A stretch of 64,000 bases of DNA from JASGDN01 sp049840815 (GTDB lineage Bacteria; Chloroflexota; Chloroflexia; Thermomicrobiales; UBA6265). The stretch lies in NCBI GenBank assembly GCA_049840815.1, contig JASGJI010000017.1, positions 1-64,000 of the forward strand, read 5' to 3'. The notes under the pieces were generated by a model that worked only from the letters and a program-made list of their open reading frames with translations, was not told the DNA's origin and searched no databases. Position 1 is the stretch's first letter; each line of letters opens with the position of its first letter. Shown here piece after piece: positions 9,054 to 17,239 of the stretch. The position numbers were made by a program, and so were the translations under genes.

Positions 9054-10097
9054 ATGAAAATCACCGCCATCGACGTGTCGTTCACCTCCGAACCAAAGGC
9101 GCGTCCCATCCGCGACGCCCTCCAGGTGCTCGACCGCAACGGCAATTGCCGCGTCACGATCCGCACTGACGAGGGGATCTCCGGCGAGAGTGATACCTAT
9201 TTCGGGCGCGTCCCGGCCTCGCCGTCGTTGCTGGCCGCGCTGATCCGGGAGGAACTGGCGCCGGCGATCGTGGGGGAGGACCCGTTCCTGATCCGTGCGA
9301 TCCGGAGCCGGCTGGTGGCGCTGACCGACTACCACGGCACGGCGGGCTACGCGACGTTCGGGATCGCCGCCATCGACCTCGCGTTGTGGGACCTGATGGG
9401 CAAGGCGCTCGGGCAGCCCGTCTGGCGGCTGCTTGGTGCGCAACGGACGGCGGTCCCGGCCTACGCGATGGTCGGCTGGCTGGAACTGGACCTCGCCGGG
9501 TTGCGCGACGTGAGTGCTCGCGCGATGGCGCAGGGGTTCCGCGGCGTGAAGATGAAGGTCGGGTGCGACACGTTGGCGGAGGATGTCGCCCGCATCGCGG
9601 CGGTACGCGAGGCGATCGGGCCGGACGCATCCCTCATGGTCGACGCGAACCAGGTCTTCACCGCGCAGGAGGCCGTACGCCGGGGGCTGGTCTATCAGGA
9701 GATGGGCTGCGCGTGGTTCGAGGAACCGGTGCGGGCCGACGACATCCCGGGACACGTCCTGTTGCGGGAGAAGCTGCACATCCCGGTCGCGACCGGCGAG
9801 AACCGCTATGGGATCGCGCAGTTCCGCGACCTCTTCGCGGCGAACGCGGTCGGCATCGTGCAGCCGGACCTCCGCCGCGCGGGCGGCCTGACGGAGTGCC
9901 TGGAGATCGGGCTGATGGCGCATGGGATGGGGATTCCGTATGCCTCGCACGGGGGCGGTCCACACCTGCATCTGCTGTCGGCATTGCCGAACACGATCTA
10001 TATGGAAAGCAGCCTCATCCCGGATGGGTCGCCGGTACGGCTGGTGGATGGGTGCTACCCGTTGCCGGAGGATCCGGGTCTGAGCGGAGCACATTGA
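9054..10097 (+). CDS. enolase-superfamily enzyme (mandelate racemase/muconate lactonizing type)
   Basis: A 347-residue protein, normal length for the family, starting at 9054 after AGGAG. It has the capping domain (1-130) and a TIM barrel with the KxK motif in GVKMKVG. Three metal ligands are seen: Asp in LMVDANQ, Glu in WFEEPV and Glu in TGENRYG. A His in the final strands (ASHGGGPHLHLL) is the likely second base. Such enzymes abstract a proton next to a carboxylate, as racemases or acid-sugar dehydratases. The substrate is not known. The gene is divergent from the S9 peptidase; 132 bases separate the two starts. Confidence 0.85.
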   Translation: MKITAIDVSFTSEPKARPIRDALQVLDRNGNCRVTIRTDEGISGESDTYFGRVPASPSLLAALIREELAPAIVGEDPFLIRAIRSRLVALTDYHGTAGYATFGIAAIDLALWDLMGKALGQPVWRLLGAQRTAVPAYAMVGWLELDLAGLRDVSARAMAQGFRGVKMKVGCDTLAEDVARIAAVREAIGPDASLMVDANQVFTAQEAVRRGLVYQEMGCAWFEEPVRADDIPGHVLLREKLHIPVATGENRYGIAQFRDLFAANAVGIVQPDLRRAGGLTECLEIGLMAHGMGIPYASHGGGPHLHLLSALPNTIYMESSLIPDGSPVRLVDGCYPLPEDPGLSGAH

Positions 10098-10173
10098 GGC
10101 GGGAACTTCGGACGAACCGGGCGCGTTGTGACGGGGGACTGACGGTGATCGACTGCATGAAAGGTAAAGCGGA

Positions 10174-10923
10174 ATGGCAGGACCGGTATTCCTGATCGGT
10201 GGCGGATGGACGGAGGAGGCGTTCCCGAAGACATGGGGGCGCGTTGTCGCGGCGGTGGATGGCGGTCGGATCGTCTGCGTGTTGCTGGACATGGACGATG
10301 CCGACGACCGGGCCGCGTATGCCGGACGGTTGACCGGCGCATTGGCCTCGGTCGGGGCGGGCGATGGGGTGTCGGTGGTCTTCGTGACCCCGGAGCGGCC
10401 GTTGCAACCCAGTGACCTGGAAGGTGCTGCCGGCGTGATCGTCGGCGGAGGGCTGACGCCGGACTACCAGCGGGCAATCGTGCCCTCGGCGGGTGAGGCA
10501 ATCGCCCGGATGGTCGCTTCGGGCGTGCCATACGCCGGGTTCTCGGCGGGGGCGGCGATCGCGGCAAAGGCGGGGATCGTTGGCGGTTGGACGCTGCCGG
10601 CCGATGCATCGGGGCATGCGCTGCCAATCTGCTCGGATGAGGTGAGCGAGGACGAGGACCTGCTGGCGGTGTGGCCGGGGCTCGGGTTGGTGCCGTTTTC
10701 GGTCGATGTCCACGCCTCGCAGTGGGGGACGCTGACGCGGCTGATCCACGCGGTACGGACGGGTGCGGTGGCCGACGGTTGGGCGATCGACGAGGACACG
10801 GCGCTGGAGGTCTCCGGCGGCGAGGTCGTGGCGGTGCATGGGTTCGGGAGCGCGTATCACGTCATGCCGGACGGCCCTGACGGGGTGCATGTGGCGGTGA
10901 GAACCGCTGGCACGAACCCATAA
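10174..10923 (+). CDS. peptidase S51-like protein (cyanophycinase/dipeptidase E fold)
   Basis: A 249-residue soluble protein. It begins with LIGGGWTEEAFPKTW, and in the middle has VGGGLTPDYQ and the nucleophile elbow GFSAGAAIAA, in which the serine sits as in class-I-glutamine-amidotransferase-like S51 peptidases. The family hydrolyses Asp/Arg-containing dipeptides or cyanophycin. A conserved late His (VDVHASQWG) may take part. It lies 76 bases after the enolase gene on the same strand, possibly co-transcribed. Function beyond the fold is inferred. Confidence 0.65.
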   Translation: MAGPVFLIGGGWTEEAFPKTWGRVVAAVDGGRIVCVLLDMDDADDRAAYAGRLTGALASVGAGDGVSVVFVTPERPLQPSDLEGAAGVIVGGGLTPDYQRAIVPSAGEAIARMVASGVPYAGFSAGAAIAAKAGIVGGWTLPADASGHALPICSDEVSEDEDLLAVWPGLGLVPFSVDVHASQWGTLTRLIHAVRTGAVADGWAIDEDTALEVSGGEVVAVHGFGSAYHVMPDGPDGVHVAVRTAGTNP

Positions 10924-10930
10924 GCTGAAC

Positions 10931-11002
10931 CATCGACCGAAGGTCGATGTCCAACGTGATGGAACGAAGCCGGACCGGGATCGCATCCCTCCCGGCTTCG
11001 TT
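10931..11002. terminator. paired hairpins between convergent genes
   Basis: Two hairpins lie between the plus-strand S51-like gene and the minus-strand enolase gene. The first is CATCGACC (10931-10938) with GGTCGATG (10942-10949). The second has 11-bp arms, AACGAAGCCGG (10963-10973) and CCGGCTTCGTT (10992-11002), with an inner GGGAT/ATCCC pairing. No long T-tract follows on either strand. Their position fits a bidirectional terminator. Confidence 0.65.
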
Positions 11003-11034
11003 GGGTATCGCAAGGTTTCCGGAACAGATCGAGC

Positions 11035-12084
11035 CTAAAGGTCTTTCCCGATCGCGTCCCACCCGATGCCGGGAACATTCGGCGGCGAGATGCAGCCGTC
11101 CGGGCCGATTCCGGCTTCGACCTTGATCGGGTTCGTGCGCACCAGCGATTCGTAGTAGGTCGTGTTCGGGATCGCGCAGGCGATGTGCAGGTTCGGAGCT
11201 CCACCACCGTGGACTTCCGCCCGCAGGTTGAACGACTGCGCCAGGTGCGCGATGCGCAGCGCCCCCGTCACGCCGCCTTTGTAGTGCGTGCTCGTGCGGA
11301 CCAGGTCAGCCGCCTTCTGCTCGATGAAGTCCGCGATGTTGAAGTGCGCGCCGTCCGACGTCTCACCGGAAAGCAGCGGGATATCGACCTTCTCACGCAG
11401 CCGCTGGTAGGCACCGATGTTGAACTCTCGCATCGGCTCCTCGTACCAGAGGAACCCGGCCTCCCCCAGCGCCCGCCCGACGTAGATCGCGTCCAGCAGA
11501 TCGAAACCGGCAGAGCCGTCGTACATGAGGTCGATGTCCGGGCCGACGTGTTTCCTCAACGCCTGCCCGAGCGCCGCATCCTTGCGCGGATCTCCCCAGG
11601 CGTGAAGCTTGATCGCGCGGAACCCTGCGGCGAGGCACTGGTCGGCGATATCGAGGAACTCCTCGACGGTGGCGTACGTGACGGTGCTCGCGTAGGCGGG
11701 GATGCGGTCGCGGTAGCCACCGATCAGCTTGTAGAGCGGCAGCCCGGCGGCCTTCGCGGTGATATCCCAGAGCGCCATGTCCACCAGGCCGAGGCCGTAG
11801 ATGGGGATCTCCTCCAGGCGGTCGAGCTCCCAGACGCGATGCCAGAGGTATTCCTTCATCAGCGGATCGGCGCCGATCAGTTCTTCCCGCAGGCAACGGT
11901 TGACGATGTCCTGCATGATCGTGCCATGCGAGGAATAGGCGTAGCCGGTGATGCCCTCGTCGGTCTCGATGCGGAGTTCGACGCTCTCATCGACCGTGCC
12001 GGAACCCGGAAGCCCCTTGCGCCAGACGAACTGGTCGATGATGGGCTCGGTACGGACGGTGGTTTCGACGGCGGTGATCTTCAT
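11035..12084 (-). CDS. enolase-superfamily enzyme, probable acid-sugar dehydratase
   Basis: A 349-residue mandelate-racemase-type enzyme. Metal ligands appear in order: Asp in LMYDGSAGF, Glu in WYEEPMRE and Glu in LLSGETSDG. The usual KxK motif is here KLH (IKLHAWGDPRKD), so the first catalytic group differs from the plus-strand paralogue at 9054. HGGGAPNLH near the end provides a candidate base. It is the last gene of the minus-strand transporter/glycosidase operon, which suggests it dehydrates an acid sugar released from the imported glycoside. The specific substrate is not deducible. Confidence 0.85.
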   Translation of the reverse strand: MKITAVETTVRTEPIIDQFVWRKGLPGSGTVDESVELRIETDEGITGYAYSSHGTIMQDIVNRCLREELIGADPLMKEYLWHRVWELDRLEEIPIYGLGLVDMALWDITAKAAGLPLYKLIGGYRDRIPAYASTVTYATVEEFLDIADQCLAAGFRAIKLHAWGDPRKDAALGQALRKHVGPDIDLMYDGSAGFDLLDAIYVGRALGEAGFLWYEEPMREFNIGAYQRLREKVDIPLLSGETSDGAHFNIADFIEQKAADLVRTSTHYKGGVTGALRIAHLAQSFNLRAEVHGGGAPNLHIACAIPNTTYYESLVRTNPIKVEAGIGPDGCISPPNVPGIGWDAIGKDL

Positions 12085-12125
12085 CGGAATGTCCTGTCAG
12101 TCATTCGATTTCCAACCCGAGCGGT

Positions 12126-14156
12126 TCAGGCGATCACCACGATGTCGTGGATGCGCATCGATGGCACGACGATCGAGACGGTGCCATCCTGCCAGCTCCA
12201 GTTCACCGGATCGGCACTCGGCTCGAATCGCACGGAGCGCGGCTGCTCGTCGCGGCGGACCCGCACCAGCACACGGTCGATCGGCGTCAGCTCGTCGAAC
12301 TGCGGGCGGTGCGGGGAGAGCATCTCGCCCGCGCCCCGGTTGATGAGGTTGATCGCCAACTGGTCGCCCTGCGTGCGGGTAACGACTTCGAGCGCCGGAG
12401 GTCCGCTGACCTCCACCTCCCACGCAATGCCGAGCCGATCGACGATCGACCGCATGAAATCGCGGGTCAGGGGTGGGTGCCCGGAGTGATAGTCCTCGAA
12501 GATCGCACCGTGAATCGCAGTGACGCTGCCCTTTCCGAGCGCATTATGCGTGACGATGGCACGTTCAGTCTCATCCTTGGCACGTTCCTGCTGTCGCATC
12601 GCGCGCACCCAGACTTCCGTGCCCTCCGCTGGCGTCACCGGCTGCCATGGCCCCTTGATCCCGACCGCGCGCTGGGCGACCGGGGCGTACGCAAACGGCT
12701 CGATCGGGTCGCCCTCCGGGATGGAGAGTACCCAGTCCGGGTAGTCGGTAGCGCATGTCGCACCGGAGACGATGAGGTGGCCACCCGCGCGGATGAAGGC
12801 ATCCAGCGCGGCATGCAGTTCCGGCGAGACCTGCGTGCGCTCCGGCAGGATGACGAGCTGATAGCGGTCCTTGTGGTTCAGGAACGCGGAATCGACCATC
12901 ACGTCGGTGGAGATCTGCTGCTCCAGCATGATGTGAAGCGCTCCCTCGATCGGCAGGTTGTTTGTGCCGAAGGAGTAGGTGCCGTTTACCTTGCCGTAGT
13001 AATCGGCGACCGAATGAATGACCGCCACCTGCGAGCGCGAATCGCTCTTGAAGCAGATCTCCTTGCGGGCGCGGCAGAAGCGGGCAACCTCCGCCAGCGT
13101 GTCCTGGTGCCAGTCGGTAAGCCAACCCGTGCGCTGCGGCGTGTCGTAGATCATCACCGCCCCGCCGAGGGCGACGCATTCGGCGGCCTCCTGCGCGAGT
13201 TGGGTCGCCGACTTCAGGATCCACGGCTGGGAATCGTGATGGGGGGTGGCCTTGGTGAAGCCCCACGCCATCAGGTCCCAGCTGACATCGCGGCCATCGA
13301 GCATGCGGCCCTCGACGGCGGCGCGATCTGCGCCCCACTTGGAATCGAAGTCGCCGCTGATGTAGTCAATCGGCGCAGCAATGGCCTCCGGCTGCCGCAT
13401 CGTGTACATCCAGTTGGAAACAACCAGGCATTCCGGCTTCCGCTCGTGGACGGCGTTCGCGTAAGCGGTGACATGTTCCACGAAGAGGTCACGGTGGAAA
13501 TCGAGCCATTCGCGCCAGTGGGCATCGCCCGGCGCGTGCGGGATTTCGGTGATGCCGGTGCGGGCCGTGAACTCCTGCTGGCAGGCCTCGCGCCAGTCGG
13601 GTTTGGAGGCCCAGTTCTCGCCATCGACCCAGAAGCCATCGACGTCGTAGGTGTCCACGATCTCCAGCAACTGGGGAATCATGTATTCGGTGGTGTAGCC
13701 ACTGAGGCGGCTGGTGGAGAGCGCCCAATCACCCATGTCGCGATGATCGGGATTGCCATCGGCGTCGAGGCGCGCCCATTCCGGGTGGTGTTCCATCGCC
13801 TGGGTGTCCCAGACGCCGGAGTAGTGCATGCCGAGGGGAATGCCGAGCTTGCGCGTGGCCTCGCGGTGGATCTTCAGCGAGTCCTGGATGACACCGGGGG
13901 AGGTGTATCCCACCTTGGTGGGCCAACTCGTCATCCCCTCGTGGCCCTTGCAATCGCACTGGATCCAGTCGGGCATGACGCGTTCAAGACGCTCCACGAG
14001 GTGATCGACGCTGAGTTCGCGCCCAAGCTCAGTGTCCTCCGGGCTGGCGTGAAGGTCGTAGTGGATGCCGAAGAAGGCGTCATCGTGCCAGTTCGGACGG
14101 TGGTTGGCCTCGTCATTCCGGATAGGGATGCTCCGCTCCTGTGCGGATGTGGTCAT
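12126..14156 (-). CDS. glycoside-hydrolase-like TIM-barrel protein with beta-galactosidase-trimerisation-like domain
   Basis: A 676-residue cytoplasmic protein without a signal peptide. Residues 1-360 look like a GH29/GHL-type TIM barrel: DAFFGIHYDLHASPEDTELG near the start, then DWIQCDCKGHEGMTSWPTK, GMHYSGVWDTQAMEHHPEW and DGFWVDGENWASKPDWREAC. The carboxylates in the DGFWVDGE segment are candidate catalytic residues. Residues about 390-560 resemble a class-I-amidotransferase-like trimerisation domain (VAVIHSVADYYGKV, GGHLIVSGAT). The rest is beta-rich. It lies between the MalG-like permease and the enolase gene and probably acts on the imported sugar. The ATG at 14156 is chosen; a GTG at 14180 is possible. 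Confidence 0.7.
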   Translation of the reverse strand: MTTSAQERSIPIRNDEANHRPNWHDDAFFGIHYDLHASPEDTELGRELSVDHLVERLERVMPDWIQCDCKGHEGMTSWPTKVGYTSPGVIQDSLKIHREATRKLGIPLGMHYSGVWDTQAMEHHPEWARLDADGNPDHRDMGDWALSTSRLSGYTTEYMIPQLLEIVDTYDVDGFWVDGENWASKPDWREACQQEFTARTGITEIPHAPGDAHWREWLDFHRDLFVEHVTAYANAVHERKPECLVVSNWMYTMRQPEAIAAPIDYISGDFDSKWGADRAAVEGRMLDGRDVSWDLMAWGFTKATPHHDSQPWILKSATQLAQEAAECVALGGAVMIYDTPQRTGWLTDWHQDTLAEVARFCRARKEICFKSDSRSQVAVIHSVADYYGKVNGTYSFGTNNLPIEGALHIMLEQQISTDVMVDSAFLNHKDRYQLVILPERTQVSPELHAALDAFIRAGGHLIVSGATCATDYPDWVLSIPEGDPIEPFAYAPVAQRAVGIKGPWQPVTPAEGTEVWVRAMRQQERAKDETERAIVTHNALGKGSVTAIHGAIFEDYHSGHPPLTRDFMRSIVDRLGIAWEVEVSGPPALEVVTRTQGDQLAINLINRGAGEMLSPHRPQFDELTPIDRVLVRVRRDEQPRSVRFEPSADPVNWSWQDGTVSIVVPSMRIHDIVVIA

Positions 14157-14228
14157 GGGGTGGTGCTCCTTCTCGGGCACGACACATCGGTCGCGCCGTA
14201 CGCACGGGACGGTGCGCGATACGGTCGA

Positions 14229-15110
14229 TCAGGCCTTGACGGCGCCGGAGGTCACCCCCTTGATGAAGTACTTCATGCCGACCGAGAACACGATGAGCTG
14301 GGGCAGCGTCGCCACGATGTAGCCAGCGGTCTGCTTGCCGACATCCGGGCGGGTCGTGAATTCGCTGGAGGCGGGGTTGTACTGCTCGAGCGCGAGCATG
14401 ATCGTCTGCTGGTGTTGGCGCAGCATCAGCGACGGCCAGATGAAATCGCTGTAGATGGAGACGAAGTTCATGATCGCCACGGTGACGAGAATCGGGAAGG
14501 CGAGCGGCAGGGCGATCCTGACCAGGGATTGCCATTCGCTGGCGCCATCGATGCGGGCGGCCTCGAAGACTTCGGCGGGTTGGCTGCGAAAGAACGTGGT
14601 GATGAGGAAGATGCCGAAGGGCAACCCACCCGCGACGTAGAAGACGACCAGACCCCAGAGCGATCCGCGCAGGCCGAGGTTGTTCGCCAGGATGAAGTGC
14701 GGCGTGAGCAGGATGACGCCGGGGATCATCATCACGGCGAGCGTGAGGTAGAAGACGGCATCACGGCCGGGGAAGTCAATGCGGGCGAAGGCGTAGGAGG
14801 CGAGCGCGCTAATGACGAGGATGCCCGCGATGGAGGCTCCGGTGACGATCAGCGTGCGAACGGCCGAGGGAATGAGATCGACGAACGCGGTTTCGTAATT
14901 CCCAAGATAGAGCGGCCACGGCCAGTCCCAGAAGTTGAGATAGATGAGGATGGAGCGCCGGAACGAGAGCGAGACCATCAGCATGAAGACGAAGAAGGTG
15001 AGGAAGAGGAAGAGCAGCAGCACGGCATAGTGCGCTGTAGTGCCCAGCGCGCCGAACCAGCGCCGTCGCGACTCGTTTCGCGGTGTCGAGGTGGAGAGCG
15101 TCGAAGCCAC
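14229..15110 (-). CDS. carbohydrate ABC transporter permease (MalG type)
   Basis: A 293-residue inner-membrane protein with six predicted spans. The first span begins about residue 28 (YAVLLLFLFLTFFVFMLMVSL). The cytoplasmic EAA loop that docks the ATPase is EVFEAARIDGASEWQSL, the standard CUT1-family motif. The C-terminus FIKGVTSGAVKA is typical of MalG. It lies 12 bases downstream of the MalF-like gene. No ATPase gene is in the operon, so the importer probably uses a shared MsmK/UgpC-type ATPase encoded elsewhere. Confidence 0.92.
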   Translation of the reverse strand: MASTLSTSTPRNESRRRWFGALGTTAHYAVLLLFLFLTFFVFMLMVSLSFRRSILIYLNFWDWPWPLYLGNYETAFVDLIPSAVRTLIVTGASIAGILVISALASYAFARIDFPGRDAVFYLTLAVMMIPGVILLTPHFILANNLGLRGSLWGLVVFYVAGGLPFGIFLITTFFRSQPAEVFEAARIDGASEWQSLVRIALPLAFPILVTVAIMNFVSIYSDFIWPSLMLRQHQQTIMLALEQYNPASSEFTTRPDVGKQTAGYIVATLPQLIVFSVGMKYFIKGVTSGAVKA

Positions 15111-15122
15111 GGATGCCTCCTG

Positions 15123-17105
15123 TCAGGCCGATTCGATGCCGTCGTTGCGGCGGAAACGGAGGACGATGAACGTCATCACCAGCACGATCAGGAAGAGGAT
15201 CACACCCACCGCCGAGGCGTACCCGAAATCTCCATCGGCGATCCGGTTGTACATCTGCAGCGCCGGAATATAGGTCGTCATGCCTGGTCCACCGCGGGTG
15301 AGGATGAAGATCGAGACGAAGCCCTGGATGGTGCCCGCGATGGCGAAGAAGAGCAGGATGCGGAATTGCGGCACCAGCAGCGGCAGGTCGACATTGCGGA
15401 AGCGCTGCCAGACAGACGCGCCATCGACCTTGGCGGCATCAAAGTAGTCGCCATTGATGTTCAGCAGGCCGCCAAGCAGGATCAGGAGGGCGAAGGCATC
15501 CACCCACGGGAAGCCAACGCCGATGATCGCCCAGAGCGCGGTACTGGGATCTCCCAGCCAGGCGCGTTGGAGATGCTCCAGCCCGAAGAGACTGAGAACC
15601 TCGTTCAGCAGACCGGTATCGGGGTCGTAGATCTGCCGCCACATGAGCGTGAAGACGAGACCAGGCACCACGGTCGGCAGGATGAAGAGCGTCCGGAAGA
15701 CGTAGGCATGCCAGGAGCGACGCAGCCAGAAGATGAGTTCGGCAATCAGGAGTGGGATCGTGAGCGTCTTGATCACACTGGTAATGGTGAGAATGGCCAT
15801 ATTCTTGATGCCGACGCGGAAGTAGGGATCGTCGAAGAGGATGGTCTGATAGTTATCGAAACCGACCCATTTGGTGATCGCGCGAAGGCTGTAATTGGTG
15901 AACGAGTAATAGATCGCCATCGCCGAGGGGTAGTAGCTGAACAGCGCGATGAGGGCGATTGCGGGAATGGCGAAGACATAGCCCATGCGCCCGCGCCAGG
16001 CACGCTTCAGGATGCGGCGGGCGGAGATGCTCCACGAGTCGACGAGGGCGATGGCCGTTGCCGCCCCGAGGACCGCCAGTACGCCATTCGCAATCATCCA
16101 GCCGACGCGGAGGTTGGAGGCGCTGGTGGCGCCCTGTGCGGCGGCAGGATCGAGCGACTGCCAGGTGCCGCTACGGGGGATGACCACCCAACCATCGCTC
16201 GTCGGGACAATGGCCTCGAGGTCGGTGGTGCCAGCGATCGGCCCCTGATAGATGGTGGAGCCGCCGTTACCGAGAATGGAGAGCGTGCCGTTCGCATCGC
16301 CGACGAGGATGTTGCCGGTGTCCGGATCGAGATTCAGGCCCCGCACGGCATATTGCCCGACGGAGGTCTGCCAGCTGACACCGCCGTTCCCGTCGAGTTG
16401 GGCGACACCGCCCTTCTCGTCCCCGGCGAGGATGATGGCGTTATCGTCTCCGGCGGTCGCGAGGCGAGAGATAGGCGCCTTCAGGAGGGTCGTCCAGATG
16501 GCCTTGTCCGGGGTCGCTTGGGTGAAGTAGCCCACCTGCGAACTGCCGGTGCCGAAGAGGACGCCATCCTTCCATGGCACGAGCGCGGTGATCGGCTGCC
16601 CGACTTGGAAAGTGAAGGCCGGTTCCGTCGCTCCCGTCGGCACGAAGCTGATGTAGAAGCGCACGCCGAACGCGCCGACGCCATGGGCGACGTAGTAGCC
16701 ATCACCTGCCGGCGATTCGGCGAGGCCCATCACCCTGCCGTTCACCTTCACGCTCTCGCCCGGTTGCAGATCGGGTGAGTAGACGGTGACGACACCCTTT
16801 GTCGAGCCAACGAGCAGGGAGCCGTCCTCGCCCGGTGCGATCGCCCCGACGGTGTCCTCCACGCTCACCGACCCATTCTCCGCAAGGTCGGCGGTGTACC
16901 GCACGACCTCGTTGGAGCGGGTGGTGACGGCGATCCCGCGATCCGGGAACTGGGTGGTGACGATCAGCTGGTCGCTCTGGACGGTCGTGGCGTTGAGCAG
17001 GCTGCCGCCGCCGGCACGGCTGGTAGCGAACCAGAACGCGCCATTGACAAGGATGACGAGCAGCAGCAGCCCGCCCAGGGGGAGACGCTTGCGGGTCCCG
17101 GACAT
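15123..17105 (-). CDS. carbohydrate ABC transporter permease (MalF type) with N-terminal extracytoplasmic beta-propeller
   Basis: A 660-residue protein, more than twice the usual CUT1 permease length. It starts at 17105 after AGGAAGG. Span 1 is about residues 9-27. Residues 40-330 are repeated short beta segments typical of a PQQ/WD-like propeller (EDGSLLVGSTKGVVTVYSP, DTGNILVGDANGTLSILGN). A second span at about 334-355 leads to a MalF-like core beginning GYVFAIPAIALIALFSYYPS, with the EAA loop YFDAAKVDGASVWQRF. The propeller should face outside and could bind the SBP, the substrate or the cell wall. The gene lies between the SBP and MalG-like genes of the same operon. Confidence 0.88.
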   Translation of the reverse strand: MSGTRKRLPLGGLLLLVILVNGAFWFATSRAGGGSLLNATTVQSDQLIVTTQFPDRGIAVTTRSNEVVRYTADLAENGSVSVEDTVGAIAPGEDGSLLVGSTKGVVTVYSPDLQPGESVKVNGRVMGLAESPAGDGYYVAHGVGAFGVRFYISFVPTGATEPAFTFQVGQPITALVPWKDGVLFGTGSSQVGYFTQATPDKAIWTTLLKAPISRLATAGDDNAIILAGDEKGGVAQLDGNGGVSWQTSVGQYAVRGLNLDPDTGNILVGDANGTLSILGNGGSTIYQGPIAGTTDLEAIVPTSDGWVVIPRSGTWQSLDPAAAQGATSASNLRVGWMIANGVLAVLGAATAIALVDSWSISARRILKRAWRGRMGYVFAIPAIALIALFSYYPSAMAIYYSFTNYSLRAITKWVGFDNYQTILFDDPYFRVGIKNMAILTITSVIKTLTIPLLIAELIFWLRRSWHAYVFRTLFILPTVVPGLVFTLMWRQIYDPDTGLLNEVLSLFGLEHLQRAWLGDPSTALWAIIGVGFPWVDAFALLILLGGLLNINGDYFDAAKVDGASVWQRFRNVDLPLLVPQFRILLFFAIAGTIQGFVSIFILTRGGPGMTTYIPALQMYNRIADGDFGYASAVGVILFLIVLVMTFIVLRFRRNDGIESA

Positions 17106-17239
17106 CGAACCTTCCTCTTTGGAGCAGGGGGGTCTGGCGAGAGGTGCTGGCGAGTGGCCATCCGGACCGTGGCGAGGATGTGTTCCTCGCCACGGTCCGG
17201 CATTGCCGCATTGGCCCACCGACCAGCGGCAGGCCGGGA

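Noticed and set aside
12147..16778. 1,543-codon open frame on the plus strand
   Set aside because: It lies antisense to the glycosidase-like and both permease genes, which have clear family motifs. Its sequence is Arg/Asp/Glu/His-rich without domains, typical of a high-GC shadow frame.
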